Shown in pieces: positions 25,898-35,977 of a DNA stretch of 64,000 bases. The translations under genes were made by a program, and so were the position numbers. The DNA is taken from positions 16,389,702-16,453,701 of the forward strand of contig CM068545.1 in the NCBI GenBank assembly GCA_035048495.1, in the 5' to 3' direction. Source of the stretch: Euptelea pleiosperma (taxonomy: Eukaryota > Streptophyta > Magnoliopsida > Ranunculales > Eupteleaceae). Position 1 is the stretch's first letter; each line of letters begins with the position of its first letter. The notes below the pieces were generated by a model. That model was not told where the DNA came from. It did not search any database and saw nothing but the letters and a program-made list of their open reading frames with translations.

Positions 25898-26132
25898 GCC
25901 CCAGCCCACTAACCACATGGATTTTAGCCACCCCTGTTGGATATACAAACCAAAACTCAACCTGATTGGCTATTTATAGCCATAGATGTTGGTACTTTTA
26001 GGATTGAATCTAGCAACTGGATTCAAGCATGTTTTTTGGGTAGTAAATCCAACGACTAGAAATCACCAATCAAGCTGATTTTAGTATGTTTATGCACCAA
26101 TAGGTGGGCTGAACATCCAAGCAGTCAGCCCA
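25898..26132. mobile_element. Fold-back MITE core group, copy 3 (duplicated unit 2)
   Basis: Second copy of the 25292 unit at about 606-bp spacing, with the same inverted halves and the same right flank (CATGGACTGCAGTGAGACTA). It lacks the 248-bp insertion found in unit 1. Confidence 0.7.
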
Positions 26133-26650
26133 ACAAATGATCTATGTAGGGCCGCGAGAGTACTCCTTTGCATGGACTGCAGTGAGACTACGAGAGTCCT
26201 TTCCATCTACATTTTTCCGTGGCTTTTGATTATCATGAATAGTTGTTAAATAAGATTTTTCTACTAAATCGACTACTAATTGCAAGAAAAAACTATGAGA
26301 GGAAAGATCTAACTAGAAGAAAACTCATAACTTTTTTGCAAAAATAAAACTGAAATTAAGAACAACAAAAAAAATTGATTAGACAACAAGAAATAGAAGA
26401 AGAGAGAGAAAGTTTCAATTTTGTAGCCCAGGACTACCTACAATGATTGAGACCTCGCCAAGAACATTGAATCACAACTCGAGTCACCAAAGACAAAAAC
26501 TTCACAATTCAGTGTTTCTAGGATAAGGAGAGAGCTTCGTAAGGGGGGCTGGCTCCACACTGGCTGGTCCCATGCCTGGGACGTCTCGTACATCAAAATT
26601 CAACTAAAACGCAAATAATTTTATGGTCGTGATGAAACAAGTATTCCTGA
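26133..26650. other. Spacer between MITEs, nothing recognised
   Basis: Beyond the shared flank ending near 26210, the sequence is AT-rich and holds no gene or element that I recognise. Confidence 0.5.
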
Positions 26651-26978
26651 TACTTTTTGGAACGAGGAAGCACAATTTTTGTTATACTCAGCGCTGCCAT
26701 CTGGGCCCACTGACCACATGGATGTTTAACCCAAATCAGCTCGTTTAATGATTTTTAGCAGTTGGTTTTTGTACTAAAAAAAATGGTTGAATTCAACAGC
26801 TATAATTATGTCTTAAAAAGTACTAAAATCCAATGGCTGAAGATTACTGATGATCAGGGTGATTTTTCGTGTGTATATCCACAAAAGGGTGGGCAGTGGG
26901 CTGAACATCTATGACGTCAGTGGGTCCAAATGGCAGTGGTGGGTAACAAAACCGTGCTTCCTCACGCCAAAAAGCATG
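26651..26978. mobile_element. Fold-back MITE core group, copy 4
   Basis: Long inverted ends: ACTTTTTGGAACGAGGAAGC / GCTTCCTCACGCCAAAAAGC, continuing as GCCATCTGGGCCCACTGACC / AGTGGGTCCAAATGGC. The centre carries AAATCCAATGGCTGAAGATT and its inverse. Confidence 0.7.
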
Positions 26979-27300
26979 AGGTAGGCCTTGTTCGTCTTTT
27001 TTAGATAACCCTCCAATCTATAATTGTCGCCTACATGAGGGAGAGAGAGTCTATAATTGTCGCCCACATTAGAGAGAGAAAGCATATCTCAGTTTAAGAC
27101 ATCTTTTTGAGAAAAAAATCTCGCCTTCTGAAATATGTTTTAAAACCATGGTGTTTTCAAAACATCGCAAAAAAAAAAAACTAATTTAAAATCTTGAGGG
27201 TTAAATTTTCAAAAAATCTAAAAAATCTCGTGAATAAAACTCATTCTTTTTCAAAAATTTAAAAAATATTTTATTTATAATATATGTCACATATTTTATA

Positions 27301-27545
27301 GGTGGCACTGCCCCATTAAGGCATGAATATTGCCCCATACCATATTATTCCGATTGATGATTTCTTGCCGTTGGATTTGAGCTTTTTTTTTTATCATGGA
27401 CTTCATGAAAAAGCCTATGGATGATTTCAAAGCCTATTATGAAAAAAAATACTCAAATCCAACCGTCTAGAATCACGAATCAGGCTGATTTTTGGTAAGT
27501 GGTCCACCGAGGGGCTCATAAAACTTGGTATGAGACCCGGTCCTA
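27301..27545. mobile_element. Fold-back MITE core group, copy 5
   Basis: Inverted halves around a poly-T/A centre: CATACCATATTATTCCGATT..., CGTTGGATTTGAGC against CTCAAATCCAACCG, then AATCAGGCTGATTTTTGG. Outer ends are less clear. Confidence 0.55.
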
Positions 27546-28003
27546 TACAAGCTGTGTACTCCCTTAAATGCAAGCCATTCTTTCCAAAAATCAATGATAA
27601 TAGCTAAAATAGGAGGAGCCTTGGAGTTGCACCATTTTAACAAATCCTTCCTATGACGAGACTAGTTGAGTGTCTTGAGTCTGGCAGTAGCAAAAAAAAC
27701 ATGCGATGGAAATAGAAACCTTTCATTTAAAGATCTACACAAGAAATTTGCGAGACTTTGCAGCACCCATTATGGTTAGTATGCATATGCTCGATGGTTG
27801 TATGATCTAACATTATCTTATTAATTAGCCTCTACATTTCCATCAACCGTTCAAATAAATTCTCTTTTAATCGGACCGATTGATCCATGTAACTGCTGTG
27901 GTGCATCAATGATTTCCATGCATGGTGCATCTCATGAATGACAGAACAAATATTATTAGTGGAAACAAACTAGCAATAATACATCAAACAAAGATCAAGA
28001 TCA
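27546..28003. other. Downstream region of the inhibitor gene
   Basis: Non-coding and AT-rich. It should contain the 3' untranslated region of the minus-strand gene that follows, but I cannot place the polyadenylation site. Confidence 0.4.
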
Positions 28004-28555
28004 TCAATGGAGAGTATTGATGAGCCTTCCAACTATTTGACAAAGACCTTCAAACTCGAGCATCGCAGCCAACAGTTTGTGCGGGGTCACGATCGTCGGG
28101 TACTGCCTGAATTTGTCGAGGCAAACAAACACTAAGCTCTCCGCAGTCCGAACTTCCTGCTTGGCCGTAACATAATCATTAAAGTAAATTAAGGTACTTC
28201 CGTTCACAAGATGCCCACCTACTGGAAGGAATTCCGGAAGACACTTGTTGATGGCATCGCTCAAATGCGGGTCGGTGGTCGCGTTGTTAGCTAGTCTTTG
28301 CATGTACTTCCACGTAACTATAGCTTGGTTAATCCCACAACCGAATAAGATCTTAACCAACCCTTTTAAGTCGGCCGTGTCAATCCGAGGATCAGGTGTC
28401 AAACATGTTTCACATAAAATTGGTGCCATTGTTTGCTTGCACGTTTTTTCGACCAAATTTGCGTCCCCATTGACGAATGGACCAGCAAAGGGAGTGAACC
28501 AGAGAGGAAGAAACAGAGTAAGAAGAAACAAGTAAGCTCTGATGGAGGAACTCAT
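28004..28555 (-). CDS. Invertase/pectin methylesterase inhibitor-domain protein
   Basis: A complete intronless 183-residue protein starting at the ATG at 28555-28553. An N-terminal signal peptide (residues 1 to about 30, hydrophobic YLFLLTLFLPLWF) directs secretion to the apoplast or vacuole. The mature part fits the plant inhibitor (PMEI/INH) four-helix fold. Cys39 and Cys48 have the family's usual spacing of eight residues and would pin the N-terminal hairpin. Cys73 and Cys105 are candidates for the second disulfide. Further cysteines are at 51, 145 and 172, giving seven, more than the usual four or five. ESLVFVCLDKF near residues 139-149 resembles the conserved C-terminal helix. Asn-X-Ser/Thr sites occur at NAT and NGS. 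Sequence alone cannot say whether it inhibits invertase or pectin methylesterase. It stands alone between MITE clusters and looks intact. Confidence 0.85.
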   Translation of the reverse strand: MSSSIRAYLFLLTLFLPLWFTPFAGPFVNGDANLVEKTCKQTMAPILCETCLTPDPRIDTADLKGLVKILFGCGINQAIVTWKYMQRLANNATTDPHLSDAINKCLPEFLPVGGHLVNGSTLIYFNDYVTAKQEVRTAESLVFVCLDKFRQYPTIVTPHKLLAAMLEFEGLCQIVGRLINTLH

Positions 28556-28639
28556 CGTCTTCTTAGCTGAAGAACAGTTCTCTCGTTCTAACTTCTGAGT
28601 TCTAACTGCTAGCTGTGTAAGATGAGTGGGTCTCGTCCC

Positions 28640-28647
28640 TATTTATA
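28640..28647 (-). promoter_or_regulatory. TATA box of the inhibitor gene
   Basis: TATAAATA on the minus strand, about 85 bases upstream of the start codon, preceded by GGGAT. The spacing suits a leader of roughly 50 bases. Confidence 0.7.
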
Positions 28648-29059
28648 ATCCCTTAGACATGTAAGCAAGTAAGGAAATGTTTTAATGGAGACGATGTTCC
28701 CTATCAAGGTTGTAAAGGGAGCTTAAATTAGTATAAATATATACTTTTGGACGTGTGTTGAAGATTTTGTGGAATCTACAGAAAACTATGTATTGGGTCC
28801 ATCATTGACTTCAGTTTAGGTTGTCTTCAAGCTTTGACTATCAATAGAAAGGACGGTTATGATCATCTGATATTGTTGACGACATAGAAGATTGTCTAGC
28901 CAGACTAGTGGACATTTACCCATTAAACAAATTGGGGTCAAGCCCACTGACCACATGCATGGATGGTGGTCCTTTGATTTACATGTCACTTTCTTGTTTA
29001 GAGATCTCAAGCCTCTACATATAGGCTGTGTGTATGCACTATGCATGCTACTTCTTATT

Positions 29060-29373
29060 ATTCAATGCTGCAATATGGGCCCAATGACCGCATGGATGTT
29101 CAACCCACCCCTTCATGGATATACACACCAAAAATCACCCTGATCAATAAACTCTAGCCATTAGACTTTAGAACTTTTTAAGGCGTGACTCTAGCTGTTG
29201 GATTCAACGTTATTTTTTAGTACTAAAACTAACGGCTAAACATCATCTAACATGCTGATTTTCGGTGTGAATATCCCCGAAGGGGGTGGGCTAAACATCC
29301 ATGCGGTCAGTGGGCTCAGATGGAAGCGGTGAGTAACAAAATTCGTGCTTCCGCGTGCCAGAAAGTTTAAGGT
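29060..29373. mobile_element. Fold-back MITE core group, copy 6
   Basis: Halves GGGCCCAATGACCGCATGGA / ATGCGGTCAGTGGGCTC and CACCAAAAATCACCCTGAT / CATGCTGATTTTCGGTGTG. The right outer end GTGCTTCCGCGTGCCAGAAA matches that of copy 4, so the two belong to the same sub-group. The left outer end is eroded. A partial left half also lies at 28940-28975. Confidence 0.65.
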
Positions 29374-29600
29374 ATACCTTGTTACGTCACGACCCATTTT
29401 CATATTTATCCTGACTAACGCAGGTATGACTACAAGAGACCCAAACCGTGGGACAAATTTAGTACGCAAACATTGTCAGTACTGTTGGATGTCCCTTGAA
29501 AAATGTGTTATTTCAATATTTTCAAAAAATATATTTTATAAATTGAGAACACGTTTTTCAATGATGGATACAATGTTTGCACACTAGACCGCGGACCCAA

Positions 29601-32600
29601 TGTAAAACCCGAAAAGCCCTTAAAGGGTATTTTGGACTATTTTGAATCTCTTGACCTTTTTTTTTTACATTTTTATTTACGAAATGCATTTATCTAACCA
29701 TTTGAATGGCCACGTGAAATTTCGTCCAATTCTGAAGAAATTGAAATTTTTAGAGTTTTAGGGTCATTTTATGCGAGCCCACATGGATACAGTAGACCCA
29801 CACATTTTATGGACTGATATGAGTCCGACATGTTGAACAGATCATTTAGACATTACAAGTATAATTAAACTTAATGTAAACATGGAGTTTAAACTATCTT
29901 TACTATTATTTAATGGGTAAGTATATGTATACCTATATACATGTACAATTGACACAACAATCACATGTATATTAAACGATAAGCCGCATGCATTAATCGC
30001 ATAAAGTATAAATATTGGGGATCAAGTAATCTATTATCTAAACATTAAGTATAAGGTTTTAATTAAAATCCAAACTATATAAATATTAATGCATCTTACT
30101 TTAACCCAACTTATTTAATTATCCTACCTTACTTTAATCAAACTTAGCTTGGATAACATACTAACCATACTTGACCACTTCCTTTTTTTTTTTTCCTTTT
30201 CTTTTGATTGAAAACATCCTAACCATACAACCCAAAGCTATCCTTTAGTGTTTGACAAACACAACAACAAAACCCAATACCTATGCCCACCCTTTTGTTG
30301 TTACTTAAACCAAAACCACTAATAACCGTCCTAGTTCTTTTGTAGGAGACGTAAACCACCTTCATCTTGAATTACTTTTCTTTATTTTATCAACAAAGCC
30401 ACAACTCACATACCCAGCCAATCAACACGTGTTAAAACCATAACAAATTAGCTTCCTCATCTATTAGCTCCCCACGTACGTCCAAAACACGAACTCCTTC
30501 GTGGGTTGAAACATTCAATGAAAAATCTTCAGCCGTTGAAACTCCCCTGATCAACCGCATGTTTGATATTTAAATATCAATCTATATATTCCACTCCTTC
30601 TCAACGTTTTTAAAAAAAAAAAAACCTCAAGAAGTTTGGCCTCTGCTACCAGCTAGCTTCCAAACGTCTCCCCTCTTTGTGCTGCCCATCCTCATCACAC
30701 GGTACTTGGCTTACATCAAAGACCACATCACCATCTGCCAACGTGTGGAAATCAAGAATGCTTCAAGATTTTTTTTACTGCTAGTCCAACTCTTCATCTT
30801 AGAACTTCCCTCGTCAACGTGAAGCTTGAATGCTACTACAGCCAGGAGTTGCAGCCGTGTAAAATCTTGGAGAACCATCACAACTGGTCTCACCTCCACC
30901 TTGATTCCTCCATTTGTCAGTCACTCAGGTAAGATCACTTATTTTTATTTTATTTTATTTCTTCTTCATTCTTTCTTTAACATCTATTCTGTCAATCCTC
31001 ATAAGAAGAATCAAACCTTACAATACCTGTCAAGAACCATCTGGGTTAATTAACAAGGCTTCTGTTTTTTTTTGAAACTTTGTTTTATATTTTCTTTTGG
31101 TAGGTCATTGGTTCAACTAGTTGATCAAACATCAGACTGTCTTGATTTTCTCTAAAATTCAGAAAAATATTTTCATCGTCATAGATATAGATGTGTAGGT
31201 TATTGTGTATGAGGAAAACTCATCTTTTAACGTTAATTGAACCTCTTTCAAAAGCGATATTTGACTTGTGTGATGCACGGTCTCGAAAGGGAACGTCGTT
31301 TAGGATGATCAAGAAGGTGATCTTGATCCCATGGTTTTAACTAAGGCCAGAAACATGTTGAATCCTGCATGTCCATACGTTTTGTTTGAACTGACCTAAA
31401 TGTTAGATCTGGATAAAACCCGTATTCATCCCACACAAAATGACTCAAATCCAATCCAATGATAACCTAGCTCAGGTACCCTTGCACTGTTAGTGATGTC
31501 TACCTTACTATAATTTTTCTTTTAAGATTTGAACCCAATTTGAAATTTAATTGGGCCAGCCTATCTACACGTATTTGAACCATACCACGCCAAACCTATT
31601 TAAAAAAAAATATAACTCGCAAATGCAAGTCTCGATCGTAGTGATTAATCGGGTTGATTTATGGGTACAAACAAGATCACTTCATACTATATCTTCAATA
31701 ATATTTTGTAACATTAACAATGGGTGAAGTAGTCGTCTATTGCTCATTTATATATGCAACTAATGGTTGGAACTGAAGTTATATAATGGCCAATAAGTTT
31801 TTTGACTGGATTGAAACATGAATTCAAGTTCTGATCATCAAAATTGGACTGAGGTGTATGACTTGAGCCTAACCTAAGAGACTATTATTCTAGCATTAAC
31901 GACCAACCATAATTAATAATTGTCTAACTTAGACAGTGGTGTATTTGAAGGCCCGGTAATTTTGGGATCAGATCTAAGCGAATAAGAGAACCGACGTGAG
32001 GAATTAAAGTCATTTGGATAGCGAAGCTAAGGTAAGATTCTGTTCTCGATCTCTTACTTTTATGGATGTATTTTATTATTATATTATTAAATGCATGTGT
32101 TTAAAATAGAAAATTTATTTCAATCTATGTTGAAAAGCATGTATATCGATTCTCATGCATCTCCGTTGATTTATCTGCATGTATTGAAACATGGTCGTTC
32201 ATTGGATATTATTTTAGATTGTTAATTATTGTTGGAGATGCATTGGTTGTTATTATTTCGTTGTTATCATTTTGAGGGTTCGGATGTATCGTAGGACCAC
32301 GACCCCTTGGATGCTCTCTCAAATTTCGAGAGCATGCCTAAAATGCAATGAGAACATTCTACTCCCAATGGTGAAAGACCTAAAACATCCCTGGATCCTT
32401 ATGGTGGAATTAACGGCATGGCCAACCCATAAGAAAGTCACTTGTTTAGCCCAACTATGCACTCTCATTATTATTTTGACTCATTAGGATTTTGGGATTT
32501 ATCCGATGAGTCTAGTATTTGATTGTCGAAAGCATTAATGCATATTTTGATCATTGTATGATTTTTATCTTGTTTTAACCGCTCATCCCCATAGAAATAT

Positions 32601-32992
32601 GGGTGGTGGAGTGAACCGACTGAGTTGTTGATAACTCATGTCTATATTCTAACATTTTTGTAGAGATACCGAATGGACTAGCAGCTCAGTGATAGGAGCC
32701 AGAGGATTCTAGCACTTTTATTGTATTCCTAGAAATTATGTTTAGGTTTTGCTTCTAGTTATTTGAATTCCTAATTATCTCAGTAGGTTGTTATTTGACA
32801 TTTGGAATGTAATCGGAAATAAGTTTCAAATTTATGAGATTGATTCATTTTGATTTGTATGATGACTTAGATACATGCTCACTAATTCATTAATATTATT
32901 TTTATCCACACTTCGTGCCTTAGCCTCGGATAACCAGGTTCAATTCATATTCTTTTGGGTCGGGTCATGGGTCCCGGGTTCGGGTCGCGACA
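29601..32992. mobile_element. Candidate solo LTR (3.4 kb)
   Basis: Starts TGTAAAACCCGAA and ends TTCGGGTCGCGACA, so it has TG...CA ends with a short inverted similarity (ACCCGAA / TTCGGGT). It is flanked by identical 5-bp copies of CCCAA at 29596-29600 and 32993-32997. No internal gag or pol is visible and no second LTR copy was found inside. A long solo LTR of a Ty3/gypsy-type element is therefore the simplest reading. A small exon-like block ending in a GTAAGA donor lies at about 30660-30930. An unrelated non-coding gene with a chance flanking match is the alternative. Confidence 0.5.
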
Positions 32993-32997
32993 CCCAA

Positions 32998-33577
32998 TGT
33001 GGTTGACTTAGCTTATTGTGGGTTGTATGTGTCGTGGCAGGAAAGCCCTTGTGGTCAGCTATGGTAGCTAGGCATATGGGAGGTGTCACATGTTAGACTT
33101 TGATTGGGGCTGCCAATTTTCCTTTTATTTTATTTTTTAAGGTCCATTTACCAAGATTTGGTATAGTGAGGCTCATCAAGGTTGATTCACCTTTGACTTA
33201 GCATTTTGTCAGATTCGGCTACCAACATGCCTAGTCCAAGCCTCGAAATCTCTAGCCCAACCTGTGCCAGGCATGAACACAATGTCCAGGCACATCACTG
33301 CATAAGCTCGGACCGAGCTCTTGATGGGGTTAAGTTTTGACCACTAGGCGTCAAATCCTTGCCTGTCCCGGGACTAATAAGCAATAGGGGCGTTGAATTT
33401 GAGCCCAAGAAGCCCCACCCCAGCACATGGGCTACATTTCTTAGCCCAGACCTGGCATGTCGGACCATTTGTAACCCTACTTTGGTGGCACTCATCCACG
33501 TACGTATTCACGCACGTTTGAATGTTATGCTCAGGGCGAATTGGTTTTACACACTCTTGTGCAAATAATACAAATCT
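32998..33577. other. Spacer between two LTR elements, nothing recognised
   Basis: Mixed-composition sequence with overlapping frames on both strands (33295-33568), none convincing. Confidence 0.45.
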
Positions 33578-33582
33578 AAAGA

Positions 33583-34336
33583 TGTAAAATTTGGAAAAAC
33601 CGAACAGAAGAAAATGGTCAAATGTTTTCTCTTTTTGTATTATTGATTGTGTTGTCACATATTTATACAAAGGGAGTGAAGATTCTAGATCTCCTGATCC
33701 GTGGGTTGTTACAATGCATACAAGTAAAGAATCATTATACTAGGAAATGATTGATCGAGGAGAGCCAGACATTCAAAAGCTCGGTACGAGATCAAAGGGC
33801 TACTAAGTGGGGAATCAGCGGATAAGATTTTGTCTATGAAAAGTGCAAAATAGGAGAGGCCTTCATCAATCTTCATATTGTGCACATTCCATCCCCTAGC
33901 ACTTCTTAACTTGCTCTGGTAAGATCGGCTCATTAACCTTCCAAATTGACTCATTTCACTGGATCAGCTACGACCGTTGCTAGGTTAGGGACAGCTCCGA
34001 GGAAAGGAAGGAAGACGGATCCGTTTATTTAGCTGTCCAGACTTCCTCGGCTGCTCCTCCTCGATCGATGCGGCCCCTATTCCTAATTCATTATTCAAGA
34101 ATCAACGGCTTGCTTGCCGGATTTAAGGGATGTGTGCTGGTGGGATTGCCACGGATTCTTCCATCAAGAATTGTAACTACAATATGGAGATTTGGATCAT
34201 TGGATTCCCTGGTTTGTGGATCTTCAATGAAGTATGGTAAGTGCGGAGATTTGGATCCCTGATTTGTGGATCTGTAATCTTCAATCAAGAATGGTAAGTG
34301 CGGAGATTTGGATCCCTAATTTGTGGATATGTAACA
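33583..34336 (-). repeat. 3' LTR of the copia element (754 bp)
   Basis: Full-length LTR. Near its plus-strand right end it carries repeats of a unit containing GTGCGGAGATTTGGATCCCT. It retains about 500 bp missing from the partner LTR. Confidence 0.85.
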
Positions 34337-34348
34337 ATCCCCCTCAAG
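34337..34348 (-). other. Polypurine tract of the copia element
   Basis: Minus strand reads CTTGAGGGGGAT directly before the 3' LTR. Confidence 0.75.
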
Positions 34349-35708
34349 TGGGAATGTGAATGTCAATAACACACGACTTGCGGTTCAGTGATAAAAATTG
34401 TTCTTTGCCATGTGATTTGGTGAAGACGTCTGTGAGTTGGTGAGCAGAAGGAATGTATGAGGTGCGGATGATGCCACGTTTAAATATGAAGTTTGACAAG
34501 TGGCATAATGGAGGTGGTGTGAAGGAGTGAAAAATAGATGGATCAAAAATCACGTGATCAGAAGCCCTAGTGTCGACGATCCATGTGTGAGATGAAGTGA
34601 ATGGGGGGTGAGAGTATAGAATTACCTGCAAAGTGAGCAAATGGTCGTGCATTGCCTTCCTTCAGCATATTGAATAACTCACGGTATTGCCTTGGTGTAA
34701 ACATAGCAGTATCCTGATTTGTGGATGCTACATTTGAAGAAGGTTTCTCATGTAGTTTGATTTCATTTTACACCATTGTGTAGACAATGACCCGATGGAT
34801 ACCCAAGTAGAACATAGCTTGTATTCCCTGTGTGACGTCCACCCATTTGCAGTGGTCGCATTTTGCTCGCGGTTTACAAGTTACTTTTGGTCGATTACCA
34901 TGGCGTATATTTTCTGAAACAGAGACAACAAGAGCACAAGAATCCAAAGTTGTGGATGAAGTAGTGATTTGTCTTTGTTTCTCTTCTTGAAGAAGTAAGT
35001 AGGCCTGACACTTGGTGGTGGATCCATAAGGAGTATTTGTGAACGAGTGTTTTTGTAAGATTCATGAAGACCCATAAGAAATTGTACTAACCTTTGTTTT
35101 GTTGTTGAAATTTTGTAGGGCCTTGGCAGTGCAGCTCATTCCGAATGAATTTCAGCTTTGCAACATAAATGGTGCAGTTCTCTTGAGTGAGAAGGGCAAT
35201 ATCTTTTCACAATTGAAACATCCTTGGTGCATTGCTTTGATCATGAAGTTCTTTCAAATTGTCCCAAATTTATTATGTTGTGAATTCATAGAGTACACTT
35301 TTAGAAATTTCTTTGGATAGTGCATTGAATAGCCATGATTTGATCGTGTCATTACATCTCTTCCATGCTGCATTGGATGCATCAGTTACAGATGGAGCAA
35401 GGATCAACCATCCACGAGCCCCATCTTATTTTTGACACTCAATGTCGTAGCCATAGCTTGAGTCCATGTGGGATAGTTTTCTCCAATCAATGGATGAGAA
35501 ACGAGTATGGTGCTGGGATTATCAAAGTGGTTGAATCAATGGTATTTGACTCCAACTTCTTAGGGATTTTGTCGGTAGCCACGTGAACACAGGGATGAAT
35601 CTTGGTTGAAGATAACTACCTGCTATGGATAGACGGAGTGGTGAGACGATTGAATGAATGACGGTAATACGTCAGTTATATGTGCAAAAATGTGAACAAA
35701 TTTTACCA

Positions 35709-35719
35709 CTTTGATACCA
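35709..35719 (-). other. Primer-binding site of the copia element
   Basis: TGGTATCAAAG immediately inside the 5' LTR on the minus strand. It matches the tRNA-iMet 3' end complement with one change. Confidence 0.8.
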
Positions 35720-35972
35720 TGTAAAATTTGGGAAAATCGATCGAAAGATGATGATGAAATGTTTTCTCCGTACAAGTAAAGAATCTTTATACTATGAAAT
35801 AATTGATTGAGGGAAGCAATTTAAGGGATGTGTGTTGGTGGGATTCCCATGGATTCTACCATCGAGAATAGTAACTACAGTGGAGACGTGGATCATTGGA
35901 TCCCTTGATTTGTGGATCTTCAATCAATAGTAAGTGCGGATGTTTGGATTCCTGATTTGTGGATCTGTAGCA
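35720..35972 (-). repeat. 5' LTR of the copia element (253 bp, deleted)
   Basis: Matches the ends and several blocks of the 3' LTR. It lacks one internal segment before TTTAAGGGATGTGTG and another before GTACAAGTAAAGAAT. Confidence 0.85.
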
Positions 35973-35977
35973 AAAGA

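Larger units (their letters stand above)
33583..35972 (-). mobile_element. Internally deleted Ty1/copia retrotransposon, complete ends
   Basis: Both LTRs begin TGTAAAATTTGG and end GTAACA/GTAGCA as read on the plus strand, flanked by identical AAAGA (33578-33582 and 35973-35977). The element is transcribed from the minus strand: 5' LTR at 35720-35972, 3' LTR at 33583-34336. Next to the 5' LTR is TGGTATCAAAG, matching the initiator-Met tRNA primer site. A GAGGGGGA polypurine tract precedes the 3' LTR. The interior (1383 bp) reads as decayed gag (SHPLIGENYPTWTQAMATTL at about 35500). Then comes one 102-codon frame at 34652-34344, in which a protease start (WIVDTRASDHVIFDPS) is joined directly to an RNase H end (HQLTDVFTKS). 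Integrase and reverse transcriptase are absent, so it is non-autonomous. Confidence 0.88.

Noticed and set aside
25540..25960. Open frames of 111 and 115 codons on opposite strands
   Set aside because: They lie across a 248-bp MITE and its flanks. The inverted-repeat structure and the empty site show that this is not coding DNA.
30660..30930. Possible first exon of a protein gene ending in a GTAAGA donor
   Set aside because: The frame lacks an ATG, no downstream exon was found, and the block lies inside the candidate solo LTR.
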